A stretch of 64,000 bases of DNA from Fischerella sp. PCC 9605. Its GTDB lineage: Bacteria > Cyanobacteriota > Cyanobacteriia > Cyanobacteriales > Nostocaceae. The stretch lies in assembly GCF_000517105.1 (NCBI RefSeq), contig NZ_KI912148.1:2304089-2368088 (forward strand). Reading direction: 5' to 3'. Under the pieces are notes generated by a model. That model had not been told where the DNA came from. It saw only the letters and a list, made by a program, of their open reading frames with translations, and made no database searches. A program made the translations under genes and the position numbers. Below are positions 26,399 through 35,345 of this stretch, in pieces. How positions within the stretch are numbered: the stretch's first letter is position 1; each line of letters begins with the position of its first letter.

Positions 26399-27535
26399 TT
26401 AAAAATCTACTCCACGCTTAAGTTCTACGCCTTGATTGGCATAGTGCTTGTGGCAGTAAACTTCAGAGTGAACGCTAGCCAAGTCAAAGTATGCAGGTTG
26501 ATTTTGGCAGCGACCTGTGATGATAATTTCGGTGTGCCGGGGTTTGCGGAGTAAAGCTTGGACAATTGGTTCTACAGGCAGCAATTCCAAATCAACGGTG
26601 GGATTGAGTTCATCAAGGATAATAGTTTTGTAAAGTCCAGAAGCGATCGCAGTTTTAGCGATTTCCCAACCTCGTTCGGCTTCGACGTAGTCTAATTCTT
26701 GGCGGGAGTTACGCCAAACAATCGCATCTCGGCCGCAGCGTTGGTGATCCACTACATCTGGGTATGACTGCTGTAAAGCTGCTAGGGCTGCATCTTCGGT
26801 GTAGCCAGTACCACCTTTGAGCCACTGCATAATCAATACACGGGTAGAACCGGGATGATTAATTCCCCGACCGATGGCTTGTAAGGCCTTACCTAAAGCG
26901 CTGGTAGACTTGCCTTTGCCAGCACCTGTATAAATTTCAATACCTTCTATGAAAAGTGCTGTTGCGGTTGGATGATGATGAGGTTTCATCTCCGAGTGCA
27001 AATCTGCAATATCAAGCAATTGTTGGGGCGCAGCGCGTCCGGTGGCAATAATTTCTAACTCTTCTGGTTTGGATTTGAGCGTTCGCACCACCTCATCCAC
27101 CGACAACAAACCCAAATCCAAGACTGGGTTAATTTCATCTAAGACTACAACCGAATATAAACCAGAAGCGATCGCACCTTTTGCCACATCCCAACCCCGC
27201 GCAGCTTCAGCTCGGTCAAAAGGTGTAATTTCATCTGGGCCAAAAAATTCTGCTCTACCAGTGCGAACTTGGTCAATTAAATGAGGGAATCCCCGCTGAA
27301 GGGCAGCAATTGCTCCATCTTCATCATAATCTCGTTCTGGCCCTTTTAAAAATCGCAGCAGCAAGACGCGGTTGGAATTGCTCGGTGTATTAATCCCTAA
27401 GCCTATTGAACGCAAAACTACTCCTAAAGCAGCTTGGGATTTACCTTTGCCTGCACCATCGTAAACGTGAATTTGCCCTGTGACCCGTTGTTGACGCACT
27501 TGCGCTGTGCGAATACCGATGCCGTTCCTTGTCAT
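26399..27535 (-). CDS. cobO: Tandem-duplicated cob(I)yrinic acid a,c-diamide adenosyltransferase
   Basis: A 378-residue protein made of two copies of the CobA/CobO/BtuR P-loop adenosyltransferase domain, which transfers 5'-deoxyadenosine to cobalt in B12 synthesis or salvage. Copy 1 spans about residues 20-190 and copy 2 about 195-370. Each has its own P-loop (GAGKGKS at 27-33 and 204-210), a VVLDEINPVLDL / IILDELNPTVDL segment and a TGR motif. Usual CobO is about 200 residues, so this is a full internal duplication, with both ATP sites apparently intact. No cobalamin riboswitch was seen upstream. Confidence 0.9.
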   Translation of the reverse strand: MTRNGIGIRTAQVRQQRVTGQIHVYDGAGKGKSQAALGVVLRSIGLGINTPSNSNRVLLLRFLKGPERDYDEDGAIAALQRGFPHLIDQVRTGRAEFFGPDEITPFDRAEAARGWDVAKGAIASGLYSVVVLDEINPVLDLGLLSVDEVVRTLKSKPEELEIIATGRAAPQQLLDIADLHSEMKPHHHPTATALFIEGIEIYTGAGKGKSTSALGKALQAIGRGINHPGSTRVLIMQWLKGGTGYTEDAALAALQQSYPDVVDHQRCGRDAIVWRNSRQELDYVEAERGWEIAKTAIASGLYKTIILDELNPTVDLELLPVEPIVQALLRKPRHTEIIITGRCQNQPAYFDLASVHSEVYCHKHYANQGVELKRGVDF

Positions 27536-27945
27536 CTTACCAAAAGCTGTAAGTAGCAGTCTTTAATCTTACCCAAGGTCTTGTGCAAGGGGTAAGGGGA
27601 AAGGGTAAAAAGAATTGAAAGCCTTTGCCCTTTAACTTTAACCTTTTTCCCAACCGTAGACGCAACAGTCGTTTCCAGAGGTAGGTTGTTTCCTCGGTTG
27701 AGAAGCAAGGGAATACACAAACAAAAAAATTCTAAACAATAGTAATACCGTTTCTCTATAAAAATGAGCTTAATCAGCCCGTAAAGGCGGGCTTTGTTTG
27801 TGAGCTAGAGACTTTTAGCCAGAGGGCAAATAAATTTCAAATCAGGTCGAATTGGTATAAGTATGTAACAATTACTCTCATCAATCGACTAGCTTGCAGC
27901 TATACTTTCTCTAAGTCACACTTTAACAATAACCTGGTTCTGATT
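27536..27945. other. Divergent spacer, cobO / fraCDE
   Basis: A purine-rich fold-back (AAGGGGTAAGGGGAAAGGG with CCCTTT-rich partner) lies at 27590-27652. A T-tailed hairpin at 27776-27797 follows. The fraC promoter must lie after this; TATACT at 27901-27906 could be a -10 box but no -35 is obvious. Confidence 0.5.
27776..27797 (+). terminator. Terminator-like hairpin upstream of fraC
   Basis: AGCCCG (27776-27781) and CGGGCT (27788-27793) form a six-bp stem followed by TTGTTTG. No plus-strand gene precedes it, so it either ends a short unannotated transcript or attenuates a long fraC leader. Confidence 0.45.
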
Positions 27946-28482
27946 ATGGATGATTTTTTCTCGCTTCCCGAAGTTATTCCCCTTGGTGCAATTTTCTTTA
28001 GTTTTTTATTTCTATTAGTATCTATTCCCATAGAAGCATATGTTTTAAATGTGAGCCTAAATTTTGACAAAAAAACTTCTAGTTTTTATTCCATGTGTAT
28101 GAATTTATTGTCTAACGTGATAGGTTGGAGCATATTTTTCTTAATGGAACCATTCATATCTGCGAGATTGAAGTCAAGCTTGATAAATTTAATTTTCTTT
28201 AATCGGATATTGCCTAACATGCTAAATCTTAGCATTTTAATGGCATTTATCATTTTCTTTGGGACTTTTATTATGAAATCATTCATCTTAAGAGCCGCGA
28301 TAGTTTCACTAAGTGATTTTTGGAAGAAAATTCCCCAGTCTAGTCCTAAAAGATTTTACGCTCGCCGGAGTTTTAGGATGAAATTGCAATCAAAAAATAT
28401 ATTTACAACTGTATTAATAGCTAATTCACTTAGTTACACTGCTGTTATACTGATTCTATTTACGATTATTAGGATTGGCTAA
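27946..28482 (+). CDS. fraC: Filament integrity protein FraC
   Basis: A 178-residue integral membrane protein with three long hydrophobic regions (about residues 13-36, 55-72 and 85-115) and a fourth near 155-175, plus a basic loop after 120. Length, hydropathy and, above all, the order fraC-fraD-fraE match the heterocyst-forming cyanobacterial operon whose products sit at intercellular septa and are needed for septal junctions and filament integrity. Identification of this gene alone would be weaker than that of the trio. It is 50 bases upstream of fraD. Confidence 0.82.
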   Translation: MDDFFSLPEVIPLGAIFFSFLFLLVSIPIEAYVLNVSLNFDKKTSSFYSMCMNLLSNVIGWSIFFLMEPFISARLKSSLINLIFFNRILPNMLNLSILMAFIIFFGTFIMKSFILRAAIVSLSDFWKKIPQSSPKRFYARRSFRMKLQSKNIFTTVLIANSLSYTAVILILFTIIRIG

Positions 28483-28532
28483 AATAAGTAAAATTAGGTT
28501 TTATTTTTTTTAATAAATAATGAAGGTAGCTT

Positions 28533-29558
28533 ATGCAGTTAATTAGAGATTTCTTTGGTTTCTTCAGCTTTATTAGCGATATTTACGAACGAATCAAAAA
28601 GTTTTTTCTGCCTAAAAGGGCTTTTGCTTGGCAAACTTTAATTTATCTAAGCATTTTCTCTTGGTTAATGTCATCGCTATCTACAGGCTTTGTAAAGTCT
28701 GCGATCGCCTTTTGCGGCTGGGCATTTTTAATTGCAGGTACTGCTTGGTATACGACCGAAAATCCTTTACTAATTCCTGGTACTAATATGCCCGTCGGCG
28801 CATTAGTAACTGGATTTTTAGTCAGTGCTTTTGCCTTTAGAGATTCAGCAGAAGTACTTACAAGCAGAACAATAGTTTTCTGGCCAACAATTTCGGCATT
28901 GATTACCGCAGCTGGAGAATTTTTTGAAGGAACTGGTACTGATGTCAGTACTCAGATTCCTAAGATAGAAGACCGCGAGAAAATCATAATTTTAGTTGCT
29001 AGCTGTATGGTAATTAGTTGCTGGTTGCAATTCGGCTTCACAGTGAATCAATGGCTACAAGAATTTCCAAGTTTGCAGGCAGATAATTTTAGGGGTAATT
29101 TTGTAATTAGAACAACGCAACAATCAGCTAGAATTCCAGAAAATGGCGTTGAAATTTTAAAGAAACTTGAACCGTTAGTAAGAGAGCAAATAGCTAACAG
29201 ACCTTGGTCAGAAGTCGAACAATGGCTTCTAGGTGCACAGCAAAGAGTGAGTAATTTGGGTAGAGAAGTAATACAAACAAGCTTAGGTGGATATGAAGAA
29301 AGATATTTATGGCAGATTGAACCACGTGTATACAACCTGAAGTCCGGAGGATACACTCTAGATTTACTCAGCATCTGGAGTGGTCCCACGTCTACAGGAC
29401 GTGGATACTATCTGAAACAGTCTTGTCAGATCGAACCACTCGCCAGGTCTACAAATTCCCCCACCACTAATAGACCAGATAATGGATCTTTATTTGCAGA
29501 AATCAATTGCGGTCAGATTAGCAAACCAATTCCAGGGCCACCGCCACCCTTACAGTGA
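28533..29558 (+). CDS. fraD: Septal junction protein FraD
   Basis: A 341-residue protein with about five membrane helices in the first 180 residues (among them TLIYLSIFSWLMSSL, KSAIAFCGWAFLIAGTAW, GALVTGFLVSAFAF and IIILVASCMVISCWL) and a periplasmic C-terminal region. Part of it, IPENGVEILKKLEPLVREQI, is helical and possibly coiled-coil. Published FraD has this topology and forms part of the septal junction plug that allows cell-cell exchange. It is the middle gene of the fraCDE order. The 3' end is followed by a heptameric-repeat spacer before fraE. Confidence 0.85.
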   Translation: MQLIRDFFGFFSFISDIYERIKKFFLPKRAFAWQTLIYLSIFSWLMSSLSTGFVKSAIAFCGWAFLIAGTAWYTTENPLLIPGTNMPVGALVTGFLVSAFAFRDSAEVLTSRTIVFWPTISALITAAGEFFEGTGTDVSTQIPKIEDREKIIILVASCMVISCWLQFGFTVNQWLQEFPSLQADNFRGNFVIRTTQQSARIPENGVEILKKLEPLVREQIANRPWSEVEQWLLGAQQRVSNLGREVIQTSLGGYEERYLWQIEPRVYNLKSGGYTLDLLSIWSGPTSTGRGYYLKQSCQIEPLARSTNSPTTNRPDNGSLFAEINCGQISKPIPGPPPPLQ

Positions 29559-29574
29559 AGAGTGGGAGATGGGG

Positions 29575-29700
29575 AGACAATCAACCATTAACTACTAACC
29601 ACTAACAACCAACAACCAACAACCAACAACCAACCACTAACTACTAACTACTAACTCTTGACAAATGACAAATAACAAATGACAAATGACTAATAACCAA
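29575..29700. repeat. Short tandemly repeated repeats (heptamers)
   Basis: Runs of ACTAACT / CAACCAA / ACAAATG-type seven-base units fill the gap between fraD and fraE. Such STRR heptamers are characteristic of heterocystous cyanobacteria. They have no spacers of CRISPR type. Confidence 0.85.
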
Positions 29701-29713
29701 TGATTAAATAAAG

Positions 29714-30493
29714 ATGAATTTCGGCAGAATTTCTGTAATAGCAACGAATGTGTTTCGAGAAGTAATACGCGATCGCATTTTATTCATAATTGGCTTTTAT
29801 TTTCTCATCCTCGCGGTTGCTATTTATCTCCTTCCTCAATTTGCTGCTGCTACTGAGGACAAAATGTTTTTTGATTTTAGTTTGGCGACGATGAGTCTTC
29901 TCGGTTTAGTTGTAGCGGTATTTGTTGGTACGGAACTGGTAAACAAAGAAATAGAGAAGCGTACTGTTTTAGTGTTAATTGCTAAACCCATAAGCCGCAG
30001 TGAATTCATCACTGGTAAATATCTAGGATTATTGGCGGTGCTAGCGTTTCTGATCGCCGCTATGACAGCGATCGCTCTTGCATTTTTGCTATTTAATCAA
30101 ATCGCTTATTCACTGGCAAGTATTTTGATTGCTACATTTTTCTTATTCCTACAGTTGTCTTTGATCGCTGCCGTGGCTATTACCTTGGGTGTATTTACCA
30201 GTTCCTTGTTAGCAACAGCTTTAACATTTGCTGTTTATCTGATGGGGAATATTACTCAAGATTTACTGAAGCTTGGTCGTCTGGGAAACAACTCTAATAT
30301 CCAAAACCTAACTCAAACTTTGTATCTCGTCTTGCCAGATTTATCTCGCTTAGATGTTAAAAACGATGCCGTATATGGTCTGGCAGCATTACCAAATACT
30401 ACAGCACTCATTAGTAATGCTGGTTACGGCTTACTGTATACAGCGATGCTGTTAGCGATCGCTATCCTCATCTTCTCACAACGAGAATTTTAA
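29714..30493 (+). CDS. fraE: FraE, ABC-2 type permease
   Basis: A 259-residue ABC-2 family membrane permease with about six transmembrane helices (first at residues 23-44, last at 236-255). The short basic ISRSEFITGKYLGLL segment between helices is typical of ABC-2 permeases. Together with fraC and fraD it forms the fra operon, and FraE is required for filament integrity. No ATPase gene is adjacent, so the partner must be encoded elsewhere. The stop is followed by an inverted repeat that probably ends transcription. Confidence 0.85.
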   Translation: MNFGRISVIATNVFREVIRDRILFIIGFYFLILAVAIYLLPQFAAATEDKMFFDFSLATMSLLGLVVAVFVGTELVNKEIEKRTVLVLIAKPISRSEFITGKYLGLLAVLAFLIAAMTAIALAFLLFNQIAYSLASILIATFFLFLQLSLIAAVAITLGVFTSSLLATALTFAVYLMGNITQDLLKLGRLGNNSNIQNLTQTLYLVLPDLSRLDVKNDAVYGLAALPNTTALISNAGYGLLYTAMLLAIAILIFSQREF

Positions 30494-30507
30494 TAATTCA
30501 GTTACCA

Positions 30508-30550
30508 GTCATTTGTCATTAATCATTAGTAAAAACAAATGACAAATGAC
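30508..30550. repeat. Inverted heptamer repeat, probable convergent terminator
   Basis: GTCATTTGTCATT (30508-30520) is complementary to AATGACAAATGAC (30538-30550). The arms are built from the heptamer AAATGAC and its reverse complement. It lies between convergent fraE and the pentapeptide gene, where a two-way terminator would be expected. Confidence 0.6.
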
Positions 30551-30571
30551 AAATGACCAATGACCAATGAC

Positions 30572-31231
30572 CTATTGAATAATAAATATCTGATTTGGTT
30601 GAATTGTACCATCAGGCATGATTGCATCATATAGTTTTGCATTCTTGAGATTTGCATTCCGAAGATTTGCTTCGCTCAAGTTTGCTGCAATTAAATTTGC
30701 CCAATTGAGATCTGCACCTGTTAAGTCAGCTTGATTAAAATTGGCTTCTAGTAAAATTGCTCCACATAGTTTTGCTTCTTCAAGATTTGCTCTTACTAAC
30801 TGAGCTTGAATGAGCGATGCTTCAGTTAATTGTGCACTGCTCAAGTCAGCTTCTCTTAAATCAGCATTACATAGAGAAGCACCCCACAGTTTACTTCCAC
30901 TTAATTTTGCCCGCCATAAACGAGCTCCACACAAATTCGCTTGCGTTAAATCAGCTTGATTTAAATTAGCTTCACATAAATTTACGTCCTGTAAATTGGC
31001 TTCCCGCAGATTTGCTTGCATTAAATTAGCTTCACTTAGGTTAGCACCACTGAGAATAGCACCACTCAAATTTGCACTACGCAAATCTGCTCCTCTAAAA
31101 TTAACTCCACTTAGATCAATTGCTCTGAGATCGATTCCACTCAAGTCACAGCCACTGAAATCTCTACCCTCAAAATTTTGATCTGTGATCTGACTTAGGA
31201 CTCTTTCTTGTTTGTCAGCATGATTTTTCAT
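30572..31231 (-). CDS. Pentapeptide-repeat protein
   Basis: A 219-residue protein composed of about 35 A(D/N)LXX pentapeptides from residue 22 to 205, which fold as a right-handed quadrilateral beta-helix. It has no signal peptide or membrane helix, so a cytoplasmic location is likely. AGAGGCG seven bases upstream supports the start at 31231. Pentapeptide proteins are abundant in cyanobacteria; the ligand or role of this one is unknown. It is convergent with fraE. Confidence 0.92.
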   Translation of the reverse strand: MKNHADKQERVLSQITDQNFEGRDFSGCDLSGIDLRAIDLSGVNFRGADLRSANLSGAILSGANLSEANLMQANLREANLQDVNLCEANLNQADLTQANLCGARLWRAKLSGSKLWGASLCNADLREADLSSAQLTEASLIQAQLVRANLEEAKLCGAILLEANFNQADLTGADLNWANLIAANLSEANLRNANLKNAKLYDAIMPDGTIQPNQIFIIQ

Positions 31232-31501
31232 GATCTTCGCCTCTGAATGAGTTTGTAATTTTTCTTAACTTTCACCCCGATGATCTATTTAGTATTTTGA
31301 TAATCTCTGTATCTTGAGAGTACACCCCAAAAGTTAAGAACCTAGGGAGCCGATCAATAAAAATTAGAGAAAAATCTATAACGAATCGTGAGAACCTTAA
31401 AAATACGTTATTAATGTATTTTTTTTGTCAAAATATTCTGATAAACATCAAGAAAGCTTCATAACAAAGATTCATTTTACTTCCTCGATAACTGTCTTTA
31501 C

Positions 31502-32080
31502 TTATGGCGATCGCATTGGCAATGGTTTCCAATCAGAATAGTCGGCAAGATGACCCCAGTATGCAAGATAGCCAGTAAAAGCGAAAATCAAAGCAGCAAC
31601 TATCAGCACGATCGCACCAATTAACCGCCACGAGCGATTGGCTTTAAAATACAATGTTGGTGCAGCTAAAACTCCACTCAATCCAGTTAAGATAAACCCA
31701 ATTCCTGTGAGTAGTGGATTCCGTGTCAACCCGAGGTTAATAATGCGCGCGCCAACAACAATGGTAGCAATTCCTGCAAAAAAGCCATAAATTGCTATTG
31801 TTAGCAAATCCCAACCAAGGGCTAAAGCTAAGGAAGTAGCCAGGAAAAGAATGCCAAACAAAACTGTCATTTCACCATAGGCGATATTGAAAATACTTCG
31901 CACAGGCCAGGTAAAAGTCATGTGTAAACCAGTAACAAGTGCGATCGCCCCTGTCATCCCAAAACCAGGAATCCAGCGTTTTTGATTAACCCGATCTAAA
32001 CCAAAATACAAGTAGCCAGCTAGGAGAAACAGTCCAGCTACTAAATTAACCAGCATTAAGGTGATGTAGTTAATGAACAT
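31502..32080 (-). CDS. DUF981 family membrane protein
   Basis: A 192-residue protein with six predicted transmembrane helices spaced evenly over its length (first at 4-24, last at 155-175). Motifs include GMTGAIALVTGLHMTFTWP and NIAYGEMTVLFG, which fit the DUF981 family as I recall it. Its function is unknown. It lies upstream of the pentapeptide gene on the same strand but 270 bases away, so probably not co-transcribed. Confidence 0.75.
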   Translation of the reverse strand: MFINYITLMLVNLVAGLFLLAGYLYFGLDRVNQKRWIPGFGMTGAIALVTGLHMTFTWPVRSIFNIAYGEMTVLFGILFLATSLALALGWDLLTIAIYGFFAGIATIVVGARIINLGLTRNPLLTGIGFILTGLSGVLAAPTLYFKANRSWRLIGAIVLIVAALIFAFTGYLAYWGHLADYSDWKPLPMRSP

Positions 32081-32331
32081 AACCTAGAATTTCACTTGAA
32101 AATGGGGCAGGGGAAAAAGGGATAGGAAATTAAACATGCAAAAACTGAAAGAATCGTAGATTCTTTCTTTTCGCTTTTAACTTAGCTTTATTGTTGCCCC
32201 CCACTCATGCAAGAAGTCTATCGAATAAATTGTGTAACTGAAAATCTGTATTTAGAAACATTCTCAGTTTTTTGTTGGTGGTTGGTTGTCACCCCATCTC
32301 CCCATCACCCCATCACCCCATCTCCCACTCC

Positions 32332-33234
32332 TCATCCCTCTTCCCTCCAAGTTTGTAGCTGCAAATATACTAGTACCAGCGTCACTGCTAACAGCACTGT
32401 CGCCGCTGCTGCGGCGTAACTAAAATCGAATTGACCAAATGCTTCTTGATAGATGTAATAAACCAGCACATTAGTAGAATTTAACGGGCCACCACCAGTC
32501 ATCACATACACTTGCTCAAAACTCCGCAATGTGAAAATCATAGTGGTGATGATCGCAAATACTAAAGTTGATTGCAATCCTGGTAAGGTAATATGCCAAA
32601 ACTGTTGCCAAGCATTTGCACCATCGAGTTCTGCGGCTTCATACCGACTAGAGGGAATAGTTTGTAACCCAGCCAAGAACACCACCATATTGAAGCCGAG
32701 TTGTTTCCAAATACTCAAGATAATTAGTACTGGCATTGCCCAAACCGTGCTACTCAACCAGGGAATGGGTTTAATAGCGATCGCATCCAACAGCGCGTTA
32801 ACTGTACCATCGTTTTGAAACAACCAGCGAAATCCCAAACCAGCAGCAACTAGAGAAATAATTGAAGGCAGAAAATAAGCACTCCGTAGCAGTCCTCGCA
32901 ACGGTAAAGCTTGATTTAACAACACCGCTAGTCCTAAGGGGATAACCAGACTGGGAATAACAGTAGCAATGGTGAAGTAAATTGTATTCAAAATTACTTG
33001 CCAAAAATCTTGATTGAGTAGCAAGCGCCAGTAGTTATTTAAGCCTACCCAGCGTGTACCTGTGGAAGTGAAAATACCAGTAGTAAAGCTGAGGTAAAAC
33101 AAATAAATAATGGGCCAAATAATAAAAATGCCTAATAAAATAAGTGCTGGAGCCAGAAAAAACCAAGCCGCAACAGTATCATTATCCAACCACGACTTAC
33201 CAGACTCACCAGGCTTACTATATATTTTTGGCAT
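32332..33234 (-). CDS. Carbohydrate ABC transporter permease (MalF/UgpA type)
   Basis: A 300-residue inner-membrane permease with six transmembrane helices. The EAA motif required for ATPase contact is clear as EAAELDGANAWQQFWHITLP near residues 200-220. The second permease, binding protein and ATPase are not in the window, so the transporter is scattered. The start at 33234 has a strong GGAGGA ribosome site ten bases upstream. It is divergent from purN with only 24 bases between the start codons, so the ribosome site and promoter regions overlap the opposite gene. Confidence 0.9.
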   Translation of the reverse strand: MPKIYSKPGESGKSWLDNDTVAAWFFLAPALILLGIFIIWPIIYLFYLSFTTGIFTSTGTRWVGLNNYWRLLLNQDFWQVILNTIYFTIATVIPSLVIPLGLAVLLNQALPLRGLLRSAYFLPSIISLVAAGLGFRWLFQNDGTVNALLDAIAIKPIPWLSSTVWAMPVLIILSIWKQLGFNMVVFLAGLQTIPSSRYEAAELDGANAWQQFWHITLPGLQSTLVFAIITTMIFTLRSFEQVYVMTGGGPLNSTNVLVYYIYQEAFGQFDFSYAAAAATVLLAVTLVLVYLQLQTWREEG

Positions 33235-33258
33235 CTACAATTCATCCTCCCTGCCGTT

Positions 33259-33939
33259 ATGACGCTCCGCCCTGATTCTACCCCTAGCTTGGTTTCTCCT
33301 CACATTAATAAAGACGCGTTATCTAAAGCCACTCCTGTAAAACTGGGAATCATGGCTTCAGGAAATGGCAGTAACTTTGAAGTAATTGCCCAAGCCATTA
33401 AAGATAAGCAGCTTTCTGCCCAAATACAAGTTCTGATTTACAATAACCCAGATGCCTATGTCGCAGTCCGGGCTAATAACTGGGGTGTACCCGCTGTGCT
33501 ACTCAACCACCGCGATTACCAAAGCCGTGAAGACTTGGATTGGCAGATTGTTCAGACTTTGCAGCAGTACGGCGTGGAATTAGTAGTTATGGCTGGTTGG
33601 ATGCGACTGGTGACGCAAGTATTAATTGATGCTTTTCCCAACCGGATTATTAATATTCATCCCAGCTTGTTACCTAGTTTTAAAGGTTCGCGTGCCGTAG
33701 AACATGCTTTGGGTGCTGGTGTAAAAATTACAGGTTGTACAGTGCATTTGGTGTGTCTGGAAATGGATAGCGGCCCAATTTTGATGCAAGCAGCGGTTCC
33801 TGTGTTGCCGGATGATACGCCAGAAACACTCCACGCCAGAATTCAAGTGCAGGAACATCAGATATTACCGCAGGCGATCGCCCTAGCAGCACATCAACTA
33901 CGTGCTAACGGTATACCACTGACTGCAAAAAACCTGTAA
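33259..33939 (+). CDS. purN: Phosphoribosylglycinamide formyltransferase PurN
   Basis: A 226-residue enzyme of purine biosynthesis that transfers a formyl group from 10-formyl-THF to GAR. The phosphate-binding loop MASGNGSNFE is near residues 33-42. The catalytic Asn-His-Asp set is visible in IINIHPSLLPSFKG (N and H) and in CTVHLVCLEMDSGPIL (D). An extra 25-residue N-terminal leader precedes the domain. It is divergent from the sugar permease gene. Confidence 0.95.
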   Translation: MTLRPDSTPSLVSPHINKDALSKATPVKLGIMASGNGSNFEVIAQAIKDKQLSAQIQVLIYNNPDAYVAVRANNWGVPAVLLNHRDYQSREDLDWQIVQTLQQYGVELVVMAGWMRLVTQVLIDAFPNRIINIHPSLLPSFKGSRAVEHALGAGVKITGCTVHLVCLEMDSGPILMQAAVPVLPDDTPETLHARIQVQEHQILPQAIALAAHQLRANGIPLTAKNL

Positions 33940-34038
33940 AGAAACAGTAAAAACACTGTAAAGTTAGCGACTGTGAACCAGGTGCTAAAAAAATGTGTTT
34001 TGTCAAGTGTAGATAAAATTAAAGAGACAAATAAAATA

Positions 34039-34066
34039 AGAGCGATATCTCGTAATAAGACGCTCT
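34039..34066 (+). promoter_or_regulatory. Hairpin in the prfB leader
   Basis: AGAGCG (34039-34044) and CGCTCT (34061-34066) form a six-bp stem about 47 bases before the prfB start, followed by AAGTCTTTT. It could end purN transcription or sit in the prfB leader. Confidence 0.35.
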
Positions 34067-34112
34067 AAGTCTTTTGCGTGTCATCTCAAACGCTCTCTCA
34101 TTCTTCAGCACT

Positions 34113-35232
34113 ATGGAAGCATTAGAACTTAAACGCGAAATCGAAACGTTGTCTGAGCGCCTGGGTAAAACCCAGGACTATCTTTGACATCCCTGCACTT
34201 ACTGCCAAAATTCAAGACCTAGAACAAATAGCCTCACAGCCAGAATTTTGGGATGACCAAGTCAAAGCCCAAAAAACGCTGCAAGAACTCAACGACCTGA
34301 AAGCCCATCTCCAGCAATACGATCGCTGGCAAGTCAGTCTGGAAGATACTAAGGCTGTGTTGGAGCTTTTGGAGTTGGAAAACGACGAGGCGCTACTGCA
34401 AGAAGCAGAAACAACCATCACCAAACTGAATCGTGAACTCGAACAGTGGGAGTTACAACAGTTACTTTCTGGGCCCTACGATGAATCGGGTGCAGTATTG
34501 ACAATTACTGCTGGTGCGGGTGGTACTGATGCCCAAGACTGGGCAGAAATGTTACTGCGGATGTATACTCGTTGGGCGGAAAATCACGGCTACAAGGTAA
34601 ATTTAACTGACGAGTCTGAGGGCGATGAAGCGGGGATTAAATCCGCAACCTTGGAAATTTCCGGTCGCTATGCCTATGGATATCTGAGGTCTGAGACGGG
34701 TACTCATCGCCTAGTGCGAATTTCACCTTTCAATGCCAACGGCAAGCGCCAAACAAGCTTTGCTGGGGTAGAAGTGATGCCACAGCTAGATAACTCGGTA
34801 CAGTTGGAAATTCCAGAAAAAGACCTGGAAGTTACCACGTCCAGATCTGGTGGTAAAGGCGGGCAGAACGTCAACAAAGTCGAAACTGCCGTGCGGGTTG
34901 TTCACATTCCCACAGGTATAGCCGTGCGTTGTACCGAAGAACGCAGCCAACTGCAAAATAAAGAGAAAGCACTCGCTCGCCTGAAAGCCAAGTTGCTAGT
35001 GATTGCGCGAGAACAACGCGCCCAAGAAATTGCCGAAATTCGCGGTGATATGGTTGAAGCATCTTGGGGTAATCAAATCCGTAACTACGTGTTTCATCCC
35101 TACCAAATGGTTAAGGATTTGCGTACCGAGGTGGAAACAACTGCGATCGCTGATGTGATGAACGGCGAAATTGACATGTTCATCCAAGCTTACCTGCGGC
35201 AAGAAAACCAGCTAGTGGAAGCGGCTGTGTAA
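34113..35232 (+). CDS. prfB: Peptide chain release factor 2 with programmed +1 frameshift
   Basis: RF2 recognises UGA and UAA stops. Translation starts at 34113, reads 24 codons, then meets TGA at 34185-34187 in the classic CTT-TGA-C context and must shift +1 so that GAC at 34186 is read next. The joined product is 372 residues (34113-34184 plus 34186-35232), the usual RF2 length. It shows SPF at about residues 204-206 (stop-codon recognition) and GGQ at 249-251 (peptidyl-tRNA hydrolysis). Internal UGA readthrough autoregulates RF2 supply. The intact shift site shows this is not a damaged gene. Confidence 0.95.
34160..34188 (+). promoter_or_regulatory. prfB programmed frameshift site with upstream hairpin
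   Basis: The slippery CTT TGA C is at 34182-34188. The strong AGGGGG stimulator known from E. coli is replaced by AGGA at 34174-34177, and its AGG is the 3' arm of a perfect CCTGGGT-AAA-ACCCAGG hairpin (34160-34176). Both elements are directly visible; an effect of the hairpin on shifting is inference. Confidence 0.8.
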
Positions 35233-35345
35233 TTTAGTCAATGGTCATTTGTCATTTGTCAAAAGCTAATGACTAATGACTAACGACTCCGCGTAGCCGC
35301 TAAACAAACTGTTACATTTATAAAAGAAATTGTTATCAAATCATT

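Noticed and set aside
27532-27720. 62-codon minus-strand frame upstream of cobO
   Set aside because: It consists mostly of the purine-rich fold-back spacer and overlaps the cobO start.
27536-27945. Cobalamin riboswitch upstream of cobO
   Set aside because: No B12-box or conserved core could be found; only a purine-rich fold-back and a simple T-tailed hairpin are present.
29575-29700. CRISPR array
   Set aside because: The repeats are seven-base units without unique spacers; this is STRR DNA, and no cas gene is present.
34113-34187. prfB called as a frameshifted pseudogene
   Set aside because: The in-frame TGA is the known programmed +1 site with CTT TGA C context; the downstream frame is complete with SPF and GGQ.
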